DNA of 64,000 nt, taken from assembly GCA_026419775.2 (NCBI GenBank), contig JAOPGA020000780.1, positions 1-64,000 of the forward strand, given 5' to 3'. The DNA is from Acrasis kona (lineage: Eukaryota > Heterolobosea > Eutetramitea > Acrasida > Acrasidae). The notes under the pieces are model-generated. The model had not been told where the DNA came from. It made no database searches and saw nothing but the letters and a program-made list of their open reading frames with translations. The position numbers and the translations under genes were made by a program. Below, piece after piece: positions 1 through 11,683 of the stretch. The stretch's first letter is position 1. Each line of letters starts with the position of its first letter.

Positions 1-92
1 AGTGATTTTCTCCGCTAGCAGTAACAATTTCCGCTAGCAGTGATTTTCTCCGCTAGCAGTAACAATTTCCGCTAGCAGTTCACTTTTCCACC
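1..92. repeat. Left terminal inverted repeat with two 38-bp tandem units
   Basis: Positions 1-38 and 39-76 are identical 38-bp units, each containing GCTAGCAGTAACAATTTCCG, followed by a unique inner part ending CACTTTTCCACC at 92. Reverse-complemented, 39-92 matches 1641-1695 with a few differences. Confidence 0.85.
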
Positions 93-173
93 ACTATCAC
101 ATCTACTAATGATGTGGTCCATCCAGTGACATTCTCCAACAACTTTTAAGGTCAACATCCGGTAGATTATTGT

Positions 174-1390
174 GTGAAGGACCTTATATGGGATGCTGCA
201 AGGAAAGATCATGTTGGAAAGCAGGTTTGCAAAGACATTAACAACCTGCGAACACTACTGCAATATCCCTCAGATCATCCAGCATTTTTTCTGAGCAAAG
301 AGAAATTGATCGCGAAGCTTCGTAAATGCCGAGACTATACCAGCTATCAACAACGCACCGACACAAAGGAAGAGATAAATGCGTTACTCGCTCGCCTTCA
401 TTCAGAGAAGCCTTGTATTGAAGAAACTGTTGGCTGGGGAGAGCAGACCATAGACCATCTCTGTATTGTTATGACAAGACCTGAAACATTGCAAGATGGT
501 AATAATTATAACATTAATTATACTCACTATTTAAGTCGCAAAGATCCGTTGCCAATGCATTGGTAGTGATGGATGGTTCAAAAGCAATGTTTATAAATAC
601 CCAATGGTTGTGTATGCGATTGAGCAACAACTCAGCACTATGAGGCAATTTACAAGACAATCATTGCAGCTGTTAGAGAGACAGCTGAAAATGGAGCTTT
701 GGTGGATTGGAAGCCTTTATTAATGGTTGACAACAACGATGCCGAGATTATCGCGGCCACACTATGTGACATTACTTATCTGCTATGCGAGTTTCATTTA
801 CAGAAGGCATGGGAGGTCATGCTATGGGAAAAGATAATGGACATATCTGTAAGGTCCAAAGCACATGCGCTCCTTCTATTGTTATTTGGTTGCACTACTG
901 AGTACGCCTACATTAAGCATGCCAAACAACTTAGACATGTTGTTGGAAAAGAGTCACTGTTCTGGAAACATTACAAGTCAGAGTACCACCCTAAATGTAA
1001 GTATTGAAAAAACATTATTTTTAAAAATTTGAAGGAAAGAACTGGACTTGTTATAATAAGCCTTCAGGATATGGAATCTTCACACAAATAACTACACGGA
1101 GTTGTTGATCAAATTGTTGGGACAATGGATCGGGAGATACAAGGCATATAGTATCTGTAACCTAATTACAGAGTTGCACAATGCATACAATGACCATGTC
1201 AATGACTTGTTCATGCCAGCGGAAAAGAAGTACCCGAAACTGAAGTAGACAAAGGTGCAAACAATGGTGATGAAGATGGCATCTTCAACTTTACACCTCC
1301 TCAATTTGATGAAGAAGACGATGAGGCGAGGGAAGACCCACTTGAATTTGACAGCAACAATTCTTTTAATAACTCTGATGGGTTCTATTA
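174..1390 (+). pseudogene. Decayed MULE-type transposase
   Basis: Three reading-frame pieces lie in order. The first, 174-566, encodes an N-terminal region. The bases after it read as DGWFKSNVYKYPMVVYAI, which resembles the first catalytic-Asp strand of MULE transposases. The second, 699-1007, contains PLLMVDNNDAE and LLCEFHLQKAW, like the second Asp and the C/H-x-H helix typical of the MULE domain. The last, about 1255-1390, is an acidic tail. The pieces are in different frames, with stops between them. I infer a Mutator-like element from the motif order. No intact catalytic domain remains, so mobilisation would depend on another copy. Confidence 0.6.
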
Positions 1391-1640
1391 ATGTTTTGGT
1401 ATTATAAGTGATGTCAAATAAACAATTAGCTTTATTGTTAATATATACATGAATCTTAAATTCTTCAGACATTTTGCTGTACAATATAGGTTTGTTCGAT
1501 GTTGTCTAGATATTTCAGTGGTTTTTATGATGGATCATTTCAGATTCAGCACACTAGAGTGACTCAAAGATTTATTGTTGTATGTATTGTGTGAGGCTTA
1601 AGTAATAGGTTTATGACCGACTGTAGAGATTGGAACTAGC

Positions 1641-1695
1641 GGTGGAAAAGTGAACTGCTAGCGGAAAAAGTTACTGCTAGCGGAGAAAAATCACT
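1641..1695. repeat. Right terminal inverted repeat of the MULE-like element
   Basis: Begins GGTGGAAAAGTGAACTGCTA and is the reverse complement of 39-92, with one unit only. The outermost bases diverge (CTGCTTGGAG where the unit would predict CTGCTAGCGG). Confidence 0.8.
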
Positions 1696-1798
1696 GCTTG
1701 GAGAAAATTGAACCAACTCGTGCATAATTGTAAGAGACGTGGAAAATAGAACATCAAGAGGAGAAAATCCCTACACGCATATGTTATTAAAAGTTTTT

Positions 1799-2101
1799 TT
1801 AAAATGTGTACATACATTGTTGTGGTGATTTTAAATGCTGTTTCAGCTTGTCTGCTTCGACCTTTTTAGCGGCGGCAATAGGATCCTTTTTACAATCAAA
1901 GTATTTGTTGAGGATCTTTCGACGGTAATGATTCTGTCTGTCTGTATTATACAAAGCGGTGCTGTGTTCAGCAGAAGGTGCACCCTGCATATCCTTGGAG
2001 AGGTCCTTGTTTGTTTTTGCTGGATTGGCTTCTTTTGTCATCACACAAAGGAACAGCACTGTGATACAGAATATTATAGCTGGGGGATTCCATTGTGACA
2101 T
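1799..2101 (-). CDS. Small secreted protein, unknown function (100 aa)
   Basis: Reads from an ATG at 2101 and begins with a clear signal peptide: a hydrophobic stretch (AIIFCITVLFLCVMT) after MSQWNPP. The mature part is short, charged and lysine-rich toward the C terminus, with a cysteine in YFDCKKDP and another near the end (QQCMY). I recognise no domain. It sits between two transposon remnants, which lowers confidence that it is a live gene, but the signal peptide and uninterrupted frame favour it. The plus-strand frames over the same bases lack such features. Confidence 0.45.
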   Translation of the reverse strand: MSQWNPPAIIFCITVLFLCVMTKEANPAKTNKDLSKDMQGAPSAEHSTALYNTDRQNHYRRKILNKYFDCKKDPIAAAKKVEADKLKQHLKSPQQCMYTF

Positions 2102-2141
2102 TTATGTCTTTTGTACAATGTCAGCTTCTTGGATGATTTGA

Positions 2142-3008
2142 ACAATAGATTTAATTTGAAATCTTTTTGCAAGAGTCTTTCTTTGAGTTATGTTGTTTAT
2201 TAAATATTACATGTCTTCAATCATTTTATACTCTTTGTGTTCGCGCAAAACCACACTTGAATTATATATATTGTATATAAGGTACAATTTTCTTATAAGT
2301 TAATGTCTTATTTAAAATAGAAGGTAATCAAATTAAAAGATATAGTTACTGTAGGTACTTACTTTTCACCAATAACATTTCAATTGGGTTGTAACCATTT
2401 TGATATTGGTTTTCAATGTGTCAAATAATGTTAATATAAGCAGTACATTGGTGATAATGACAAAAATGACCCATGTCTTGTTCTTTTACCGGTATAAAAT
2501 TGATATTATCAACTGTTGTTTTGTAACCATTTTTAGACATAATGAAAGACGTGATTGTAAGATGCTGATTTGCATTTAACAGAACCAAGAGTAATATGGA
2601 GTTTGGCATCCTTGGATGAATTTTTTCCCTCATTGGTAATATATGGTACACTGCTCTTTAATGACAAAAAATTAACCATATCAAAATCAGGATATGCATA
2701 TTAAATTAAATGGTTTGGTATTTCCATTATCAAACTCTTTTGCTTCATGGAACGCATTCTATAAATAAAGCAACCAGTCTCATGTTTACCACCAATCAGT
2801 ACTAATGAATTAGCTGCTTGGTCCATGTGTTATGATTTTGTTTCTGTAATGTCATGTAATTTTGTTCAAGCACTATTTATAGCTGGTACAGTTTACAAAA
2901 TTAATGGAAATCTAATAATTGTAAGTATTTGTTAGTAGTTCACCATTATATCAATATTAATCAATCAATTATTATTAAATTAGAAGGTTCTTTATTGAAT
3001 TAGAAGCA
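2142..3008. other. AT-rich stretch with no recognisable gene
   Basis: Contains only short frames without signal peptide or domain. I see no RNA gene or clear repeat. It is probably intergenic or decayed transposon DNA. Confidence 0.5.
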
Positions 3009-3382
3009 TCAACCACCCATTCAAGTCCCACCTTAGAAGATTTTACTCTGAATTTTTAGTTGATAGAACAGTTGGTAACAAGATTCCAGCGGTAACAAAA
3101 GGCATGGTGTGTTGATGATTGAATTGTGCATGGAACTCAATCAAGGACGAGAACATCATCAACGCGTTTGCTGCCTGTGGAGTCAATGCAGATGTGACCA
3201 AGGCACCAGCCATATACTGGAGAGTCGCAAGGTTGTTGAAAAACGAGTTGGAGGACCTTGACATCCCCAATATCAATACTTTCATCGAGCAGTCATTCAG
3301 CATCGGCTGTCCAATCGACCTAGGTTTGAATATCCAATCCAAGAAAGAGTTAGAAGACTTGAGACTGATCTTCGGGTTGTAA
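3009..3382 (+). pseudogene. Fragment of a pogo/Tigger-like transposase (C-terminal part)
   Basis: The frame at 3009-3112 reads HPFKSHLRRFYSEFLVDR and, after stop codons, 3119-3382 continues with AWNSIKDENIINAFAACGVN. The pattern of a basic helix followed by W-S-I-x-x-E-x-I-x-x-F-x-x-C-G is characteristic of the end of DDE_1 (pogo/CENP-B-like) transposases. The catalytic part is absent. The fragment lies immediately next to the foldback element at 3445, and both may derive from the same wave of TA-targeting elements, which is inference. Confidence 0.55.
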
Positions 3383-3444
3383 TAATAAACTTTACTTTTT
3401 TATTTATTTACCCGAGCTAGTTTCCAGGATTCAGAACTTTAAAG

Positions 3445-3782
3445 TATTGTCGATTTCAGTATTCCGTACCCATTTTTGCTTGAGGCTTTGAAGGGTAAAA
3501 ATAAAGGTCTTTTAAAGAATTTATAATTAGTTTGATCATTTTAGTGGAGCTCCTTTTATTAAAACCCTTCCTAGCTTTTGAAACAATATAATTTATGACC
3601 ATGTAGACTCTCTAAGAGTTTCGAAGATATTCAAAAATCTTTGAAGACATTCAAAAATCTTCGAACACGGATGAAAGTCTTCGAAAAATGATCAAACTAA
3701 TTATAAATTCTTTAAAAGACCTTTATTTTTACCCTTCAAAGCCTCAAGCCAAAATGGGTACGGAATACTGAAATCGACAATA
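3445..3782. repeat. Foldback/MITE-like element with 98-bp inverted arms
   Basis: Arm 3445-3542 is the reverse complement of 3685-3782 with one mismatch that I can see, around a 142-bp spacer that carries short repeats of TTCAAAAATCTT. The outer ends read TATTGTCG...CGACAATA, so the element may be flanked by TA, as expected for a Tc1/mariner or pogo-type insertion. No coding capacity. The near-identity of the arms suggests either recent insertion or gene-conversion-like maintenance. Transcription would give a long hairpin RNA. Confidence 0.85.
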
Positions 3783-3974
3783 TACAAAATAGAATCGATA
3801 TGCACCTTAACTCTTCTTTGGTCCCAAAATTTTTGAGTCTCATAACGATGCATACAATTGATATAAACGAAAAAAATTGAAAAAAAGATGTTGAAAAGTC
3901 ACTTGGGCACCCATGCCCCAGCGTATTTTAATGTGTTTTCTAAGGTCAATTTCGGTCAACCCAGAGCCAAATAA

Positions 3975-6453
3975 ATGTGTGGAGTGCCGTTGCAAATGTC
4001 AAACAATCTTCTCTTATTGTTAATACTAAGTGTTGCGGCCGTATCACTTGCTGATAGAACAGAGATTTTAGTTAGTTCGTGGAAGTTTATAAAAAAAGAT
4101 TGCCCTGAAGCAAAGGACATTCACTTTGATGATAGAGACTGGGAGAATGTTGAACTACCACATACCTGGAATAGCCAAGATGGTCAAGTCCATGGAAATT
4201 ATTACCGAGGAGTTGGTTGGTACAGGAGTAACTTCAAAATAAATGCTCCAAAAAACAAAAAAGGATTTATTCAACTTGAGGGCTCTTCTATAGTCACAGA
4301 TGTTTACTTAAACGGACAACATCTCGGTACTCACCATGGAGGATATTCAACCTTCAGATTCGACATCTCATATGCCTGGAATTGGGATGGACCGGACAAC
4401 ATATTCTCAGTCAAAGTGGACAACACACAAAAAAATTCAGAGCTACCAATATCTGCTGATTACACTCAATTCGGCGGCATCTATCGCCAAGTCAAAATCA
4501 TTTTTACCGACCAAACACATTTCACACTCATGGACAGTGGGTCGTCAGGGGTATCTACATTTCAGTCGAAGACCGAAGAGGGATTTCACCTGGACGTACA
4601 CACAAAAATCTTTAACAGTGGCGACCCCGCAAACATAACAGTCACAGCCAAGATCAAAGATGATTCCGAAACCATCATTTCCTCCCAAACACAAGAGTTA
4701 TTCATGCAACATCATTCAGGTGAAACCAAAATCTTCAAGTTCACAATCAATAATCCTCGTCGCTGGAACGGACGTATTGATCCCTATTTACACACTTTAG
4801 ATTGCGAATTAACAAGCTCGACTCAACCCCCTTCTCACGATCGCTTATCAATCAAGATTGGATTCCGCGAGTTTGGATTCGACAGCAGTGATGGATTCAT
4901 TCTTAACGGTCAAAAATATCACTTACACGGAACAAGCATGCATCAGGATCGTCAAGATGTAGGATGGGCCATCACCCATCAAAATATCATTCAAGATGCA
5001 TCCTTTGTAAAGGAAATTGGCGCTACGGCACTACGTCTGGCACATTACCAACACGATCAATTAATGTATGATTTGATGGATGAGATGGGAATTGTAGTGT
5101 GGGCAGAAATACCGTTTGTTAACGCTCAGGGCGAACATACATTTGCAGACAATGCACAAACCTCATTGTATGAATTAATTCGACAAAACATTAATCACCC
5201 CTGCATTGTGACATGGAGCATTAGTAACGAACTGCGTTCTAATGTTACTTTTGAATTGTCAACTACGCTAGATAAGATTGCAAGAATGGAAGACCCAAAT
5301 AGGCCTACCGTCGAAGCATCATGTTGTGTGGGAGAGTGGGTCAAGGAAAATCTCATTACGGATCTCATCGGCTTCAATAGATACTTTGGATGGTACGATG
5401 GACAAGCATCTGATTTTGCGCCATGGGTGGACCGTGTGAAAAAACAGAGACCTAGCGGAAAAATTTCCATAAGTGAATATGGTGCCGGTGCAAGCATCCA
5501 TCATCACCAGTCAGGTGTTATTAATAAATATGCGACCACTGATCAATTCCATCCTGAAGAATATCAATCATTTGTTCATGAAACTCTCTGGCCAGAAATG
5601 TATCGTAGGAAATTCAATTTGGGGAACATTTGTCTGGAATATGTTTGATTTTGCTGTGGTGGCCAGGGACGAAGGTGATGTTGGTGGTCGTAATGATAAG
5701 GGATTGGTTACTTTTGATAGGTCAACCAGGAAAGATGCATTTTATTATTACAAAGCAAATTGGAGGAGTGTTGAACAAGATTCCTTTGTAAGGTTGGCAA
5801 GCAGCAGACATGTAAGAAGATGGAATCGGGAAATTCAAGTTAAAGCATATAGCAACAATAAATTCGTATCATTAATTGTGAACAATAAAGATTATGGTCG
5901 AACGAATGTGAAGGATGGCATTGCAATCTGGAAAAACGTTCCTTTAGTTTTACATAATAATAACGTTACTGTGAAATGTGACGGCGGTCATTTTGACTCT
6001 GCCGTGTGGTACTTTGATCCCAGTGTTTCTATCGACTGCGGTCATCGTTTACCGAGGTTCGAAAAAGATGAAACCTATTGGTATCCTGATCACCACTACG
6101 TTCATGGTGATATATTGAGTTTAAAACAATACAGCGAACATGTTTTCGAAAATATACGTCATGGAGAAGACTTTACCTACAAATTCCCAACTGAAGCAGG
6201 AGATTTTACATTGTTGTTATATTTTGTTGAACACGAGGTGGATCGTGTCGGTGATAGATTATTTGATGTATTCGTGAACGACAATCTTGTTTTGAAGAGC
6301 TTTGATATCATCGAGCAATCCAAAAAGAGATTTGTTGGTGTTGTAAAATCACTGTCGTTAAAGGTACAAAGTGGCTCTGAATTTACATTGAGACTAAAGG
6401 GAGTCAAACGAGATGCTTCTCTTGCTGGCTTTTCACTTGTATATAAGAAATAA
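3975..6453 (+). CDS. Secreted GH2 beta-galactosidase/glucuronidase-type glycosidase with malectin-like tail, one frame break
   Basis: Would hydrolyse terminal beta-glycosides, probably in a phagosome/lysosome or outside the cell. A signal peptide (LLLLLILSVAAVSLA) follows the ATG at 3975 or, better, 3996. The order is GH2 jelly-roll (DRDWENVELPHTWN), immunoglobulin-like domain, then TIM barrel with the acid/base in TWSISNEL (Glu about 419) and nucleophile in ISEYGA (Glu about 501). The signature WGTFVWNMFDF lies in a different frame from the first 545 residues. The shift falls in the short A-run near 5611, and removing one base gives an ordinary GH2 sequence. The last ~130 residues (IDCGHRLPRF, LLYFVEHEVDRVGDRLFDV) look like a malectin carbohydrate-binding domain. 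This is either a sequencing error or a recent pseudogene. The 3' end converges on the glycosyltransferase gene. Confidence 0.85.
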
Positions 6454-6566
6454 ATATGTATTCAATGTCGATTTTATTTATTAGAATACAATTTTGGATA
6501 GCAAGCTTAATTTTGCAGACTCCGTGCCAAGCAACTCCACAAACCATTTTTTGTTCGAGTATTGAC

Positions 6567-7733
6567 TCATGGATTTATAATCCTGAAAAGCTTTCCTACT
6601 TGGTCATCTATACGTCTCCTCATATCACCGCATTTCAAGATTAATCTTTCGAAGCTACTACTACTTCTCTCCTCAAATGTAGAAACACTTCCAACATGTT
6701 CCATCAACACTCCTATAGATGAATAAGAAAATCTTTCTTCCTCAAGGCATGATTTGAAGCCCAATGGCACATCGTTTGCTCCCAATAGGCCTTTGTCATG
6801 GAAGAAATACCACCTAATAAGGATATCAATAGCGTAAGCATCGATATGGCATGAAACGTAAGTTAAGAACCGATCCAAGTCCATTCTGGGAAGAATGATT
6901 CCATTCATACCATATGATGTGGAAATGGAACAATAGTTCGGATCTTGTTCAATGGTGGTGTTCATCATGTTCATGATCTGCGCAAAGCTACCATTACATG
7001 GTTCAAAATCATCCTCCATGAACATAAAGTGTTGAAAGTTGAAAGTTGATAACATTGTTCTTCCAAGGTTGATGACGTCAATGTTTTGCTGTCTTGCTCT
7101 TCTGGACGGCCGAGCGTTGTTCTTAGATTTGTAGTCGACATTTGGGTTGTCGGTGAAAGGGTCAATAAACCTTTCGTAACTTTTGTGTAGGATGACTTCG
7201 ACTCGCTGACTATAGTTGACCTTCAAGTTGTCGAACGGTACTCGAAGTGACCCGCTAAGGTCTTGCACGAACAATAAAATCTTTCTCGAGTCGTGAGGAT
7301 TTTGAGTATAATAAAGCTCTATCTGATTAACGAGAGATTTGATGGTGTCTTCTAGATAAAACACCATGTCTGTGGATGATTTTTTTCTTCTGTACATAGT
7401 ATTAAGCCCAATGGCTAGATGATATTCGTTGTCTTTATAAAAATCATACTCAGGACAGGCTGTTATATCCATTTCGTAGCAAATCGGTGAAACGTTGGTT
7501 TTGGCATTTCTCGCAACAAGCGTTTGTTGAGCGTATATTCTTTTGAAAAATTTAGTTGGATCTAGCATAGGTGCAACCGTGGTGTGCGACTTTAGTTGAT
7601 ACACCGATATTTTTTCAAGTTTGTTATCCTGTCCCTTTGTGCTGTCGTTGTATAGCACTATAATCAATACTGATGTTATGAATACCGTCGAGATGAACAA
7701 ACTAAGCAGGATGAATGTACTTGAGTTCTTCAT
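6567..7733 (-). CDS. Type II membrane glycosyltransferase, GT54 (GnT-IV)-like
   Basis: Reads from an ATG at 7733 (388 aa). An N-terminal cytoplasmic tail and a signal anchor (TFILLSLFISTVFITSVLII) give the layout of a Golgi enzyme. The luminal part has LAIGLNTMYRRKKSS followed by a helix, like the (V/L)xIGIPTVxR opening of MGAT4-type N-acetylglucosaminyltransferases, and MFMEDDFEPC, a likely metal/nucleotide-sugar acidic motif. A later segment, SSIGVLMEHVGSVST, fits the family's C-terminal region. The assignment is by motif resemblance and could be a neighbouring GT-A family. Donor and acceptor cannot be read from the sequence. The gene starts about 240 bp from the left end of the hAT transposon. 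Confidence 0.6.
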   Translation of the reverse strand: MKNSSTFILLSLFISTVFITSVLIIVLYNDSTKGQDNKLEKISVYQLKSHTTVAPMLDPTKFFKRIYAQQTLVARNAKTNVSPICYEMDITACPEYDFYKDNEYHLAIGLNTMYRRKKSSTDMVFYLEDTIKSLVNQIELYYTQNPHDSRKILLFVQDLSGSLRVPFDNLKVNYSQRVEVILHKSYERFIDPFTDNPNVDYKSKNNARPSRRARQQNIDVINLGRTMLSTFNFQHFMFMEDDFEPCNGSFAQIMNMMNTTIEQDPNYCSISTSYGMNGIILPRMDLDRFLTYVSCHIDAYAIDILIRWYFFHDKGLLGANDVPLGFKSCLEEERFSYSSIGVLMEHVGSVSTFEERSSSSFERLILKCGDMRRRIDDQVGKLFRIINP

Positions 7734-7969
7734 TTTAATACTCAAAAGTATTTGTGTGTAATCGTGAATTTAAACGGGAAACTAAATGACATTGAAGGCA
7801 AAAATAGTAATATAGGTCTATATTTAATTTTGCGTCAAAAAGACTTTTTACCAAAAAATCCGAATCGAAATTTCAAATTGGTATGGTAATGTTCGCTAAA
7901 TTTATTATGTAGATTGTAAAGTGATAAAAGAAGACAGACTGGATTAGTCGGCTAAAAAATACCCTGGCA

Positions 7970-7985
7970 CAGGGTTCTCAGAATC
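7970..7985. repeat. hAT left terminal inverted repeat
   Basis: CAGGGTTCTCAGAATC, an exact inverted match to 11971-11986. The similarity of the two ends goes on beyond it in patchy form (GCGGGCTTAGGC here, CCCGCAAGATTCCTTAGGC on the complement of the right end). Confidence 0.85.
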
Positions 7986-8168
7986 AGGTGCGGGCTTAGG
8001 CAATGTATTTTTGGTTTTTAAAAAACTACCAACAATGGCAACTTTTATCAAGCCATATCTAGTCTTATCCCTTTTTGACACTCCTTTTTAGGAACAATTT
8101 TTAGGTCACGAAAGTCAGGCTGTCAACATCAGAGTCTTCAACCGTCTGTATTCAAATAAACAATATCT

Positions 8169-11100
8169 ATGAGAGTACAAGTGGATGTCAACATTAAAGG
8201 TTTCTGTAACGAGATAAAGAAGTGTATCAAGAATGGGTGCCTTTCATACAGCGGCAAAAAGGACATTCCAACAGGAGTTCACACAAGTACTCATTTTCAT
8301 TGTGGATTCTGCGAGCGAACATACGTTGATAAACAAACCCTAACTCAGCATGTCCAAAGAATACACAAAGAGCAATTTTTCAGTACTTTGGATTTAGCTT
8401 CACACCTCGAAGACATTTGCAAGAAGATGGACAGCAATTTTAATGCTGTTGGACAACAAAACGCAAATCATGTCAGCACCATAACTGTCTCTACTGCATC
8501 AAGTGAAATTGAACTCAGCAACAATAAAATTTATTTGCGTGGTGTTTCTCCCACAGTACAAGAAATAAATAAAATTATGCACGAGAATGCTGATTTTAAA
8601 AAAAGTATTGATACGTATAAAAAACTTGTGCCCACTCCAACCATGATCGATGGTAGAACTTTCGATCCGCAATTCCTCCATAAAGTAGTCTTGTTCCAAT
8701 CAAAAACAAGATTATCAATGCATGCCGCTGCAAAAGTATTAAAAGAAGCCCAATCTATTTTATTAACAAGTGATGGTGATAAAGAGTACATTAAAAAGTT
8801 CAGAATACCATGTGCCACTACTTTCAAGTTTGCCTCAAATATATTTATGAATATAGTAGACAAAGAAATCGCTAATGAAATAAAAGACAAATGGTGCCAT
8901 ATTTCCTTTGATTTCACAACAACAAAGAAGCAAGGTCATCTACTTGGAATTATAGGGTTTTATCAAAGGTTTTTGGACGATACTAATAGATTAGTTTATC
9001 AAGAGCGCCTGAAACAGATAACTGAAATCCCAGTAGAAAAGAGAACAAAGAAGGACAAGAAAGGAATTAGAGATTTAGAGCGCATTTTATTGTTTAATAG
9101 TGTACCAATGTCACCAGTTTTAAAAATAGACAATACTCACAATGAGACATCAAAGACTATAAATAACAGCATTGAGTCTATTTTAAAACATTATCAAGCT
9201 ACAAAAGTAGGTGCAGCCATTACTGACAATACAAGCACAAATGATGCTGCTGTCCATGAAATGAAAAATAATAAAGTAACAGAGTCCTTGTTTCGAGTAC
9301 CATGTGCCTTGCATGTTTTCAACTTGGAAATTAAACATGGTGTTGTTGCTCTTGAAAAAGTACTTCAAATAGAGAAATTGTTTGAAAAAATGAGAAGGGT
9401 TTCTACTTTCTTTTCATCAAATTGGTCTGAAATTTATCCTGTTCTTCAATTAAATGCTGTTAAAAGCCAAGGATATGATTGGACAGAAATCTACGTAGAT
9501 AGTGAGCTTGGCCAAGAGTTATTAGAATTATTTTTGGACTTTTTAGAGAACTCTCATCATAAAGATTATCAAGTTGAACGTATCACTACTTTAATAGAAA
9601 CTAGATGGAATAGTGTTGGTGCTTTAGCTATTTTGTTAATTCGTCGATGGGAGGCTCTAAAGGCTACTTGTGAGATTATGATCCTTCAAAAACCAAAACG
9701 AAGTCAAAACAAAAGTGATGACGATAATGTTATATCTCGGTCTAAAAACACTCAATGGCAAGATGTTTTGGATTTTTTTAATGACAATCAATTAAGGTTG
9801 GGTCTTAGCATGATTGCTGATATACAAGAAAATTACTTTATTGATTTATTTCATCGATGTCGTCAATTTAATGGGTTTGTTTCTGATAAAATGAGAGATA
9901 TTCATTGTAGCGCAGTTAATCTTTTGCAATTAGCAATAAATGACAATAAGAAGATATTCAATGGAACATACGAATGGTTGTCACTTTTGAATAACCAAGA
10001 GTTGACAAAGTCTTTCAAGGATGCAAGCGATGCAATGTTAAAAGCTACTTTAAATGAGCATAATAAATTTTTAAATGTATGGAGCGATCCAAACCATCCT
10101 TTATTTCTTGCGTCATTAGGAGATGATAAATATTGTTTTAGTGTCATTGAACATCTTTTACAATTAAGTGAATCTCAACAAAAGATTGATGTTGCGAATT
10201 TGCTTCAATATAAAGATGACCTAAATCAGTTGCTGCAACAAAGAACTTGTTCTATTTGGACAAATAACAACTCTCAGTTGACAAAACGATGGGTGGAGTT
10301 TTTTGGTTGTATTCCTGTTAGCTCAGAAATAGTGGAGTGTGCTTTCTCAGATGTTAGTAGATCTGATAACTATAATAGAACTGCACAAACAGTCGATCTC
10401 ATTATACGTCTATTTAGAAACAAGCAGTACCTTGATTCATTGAGTTTTAATGTAGAGGATTACAATGCTGCTCGACGTCTACAATACAAAACCATCCAGA
10501 AAGCTACAAATGATAGGAAACAAAACCTGGTTGATACATCTGATCTACATTCACACCTGGATAAAATATTATCAGAGGCAGCAGCAACTATTGAGAAGGA
10601 GCGATTGGCCCAAGAAGAATTGAATAATGCTGGAAGGTTACTAGCTGAGAGGTACATTGATAGAATTTTAGCATCTGACAGGGCATCAGAAATTCTTATC
10701 AATGATAAATCACTAAAGAAGGTTACGGTTGACAACATGAAAAAGGCAATTGAGATTTTCCAACAATACAATCGACTTCCAAGGGTTCAAATTCCAACTA
10801 CAAAGATAAAACTGTATGAGTTTTTCAAGTCCCCCGAAATTACTGCTTTAACAGAACAAAATTTGAATCTCCGTAAGTAAATATTTGATGTAATTTATGT
10901 TAATTTTAGATCAAGCAAATAATTTATTAACAAATGTAAACAATCCAACTGACCAGAGGTTCATCGCAACACCAAATCGACAAATGTTGCAATCTCAACA
11001 AAACGTGTTACAAAAATTTTTACACCCCAAATAAAAATAAAGGAATCAACAGTAACCAACCTCAAAAGACCCCAACAAATGTTAACGAGGTTATGGTGTT

Positions 11101-11683
11101 ACCAAACTTTGTATGCCCTAGTCCACCTCGTGTTACATCACACTTATCTCCTTCACAACAGAGCCAAACAATGACTTTATCAAATTTCGTGACTCCTTCA
11201 ACACCTCGCATATCCCGTCCCCCAACTTATATATCACCTTCACGACAAAGTCAGACAATTACGTTATCAAACTTTGTAAACCCCTCTCCCGCACATCGGA
11301 TTCGACAACCTGTGAGAATTGTAATTCCAAACTTCAACCAATTAAACTCAGAAGAACAAGCCTCCTCCCATCCTAACTATCAACCCTCTACACCAAACGT
11401 CACATTTCCAACATTTGTTGAATCTCCATCACAAAATGCATCAAACCCCCCTAAATCACCGTTTACTCCAACCCAAGCAATGTTTTCAACACCTATACAA
11501 TTAGTTACAAAGAGGAATTTAATATCTGATTTTGACAGTGCCAAATCAAATAATAATTCCAATCCTTTCACTCAACAAGCTAACAATATGGCCCCGCCCA
11601 CATCCACCCAGGCGAATAAAAAGAGAAATAAAAAGAAGGCTGGTGACCAATATATGGGATCATTTAAACTGAATAAAAAATAG
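8169..11683 (+). CDS. hAT transposase with C-terminal Pro/Thr/Asn-rich tail
   Basis: Catalyses cut-and-paste transposition of the element. A C2H2 finger (HCGFCERTYVDKQTLTQHVQRIH, about residues 38-60) serves as the DNA-binding part. An RNase H-like core includes ISFDFTTTKK, AAITDNTSTND and VPCALHVFNLEI, followed by ETRWNSV. The hAT dimerisation region (RWVEFFGCIPVSSEIVECAF) ends near residue 745. The first exon does not stop at 10880: GTAAGT at 10873 and TAG at 10907-10909 define a 37-nt intron, and the frame stays open to about 11010. One single-base frame change in the A/T run near 11010-11025 then leads into the 11093-11683 frame, a low-complexity tail of about 220 residues ending in a basic patch. 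Otherwise intact, so the element looks young or recently active. Confidence 0.8.

Larger units (their letters stand above)
1..1710 (+). mobile_element. MULE-like DNA transposon, decayed, left end possibly outside window
   Basis: Two inverted terminal regions built from the same motif (core GCTAGCAGT) face each other at 1-92 and 1641-1695, and the DNA between them keeps recognisable Mutator-type transposase pieces on the plus strand. The left end has one more 38-bp unit than the right and may continue before the window, so neither the outer boundary nor a target-site duplication can be read. The coding part is broken by several frame changes and stops, so the element is not autonomous. The MULE assignment rests on the transposase context described in the pseudogene entry, not on a database match. 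Confidence 0.65.

Noticed and set aside
2421-2651. Minus-strand frame of 76 codons
   Set aside because: No supporting feature; AT-rich chance frame.
5600-5612. GTAG in the glycosidase gene as a four-base intron
   Set aside because: It would repair the frame numerically, but no spliceosome removes four bases. A one-base error or mutation is simpler.
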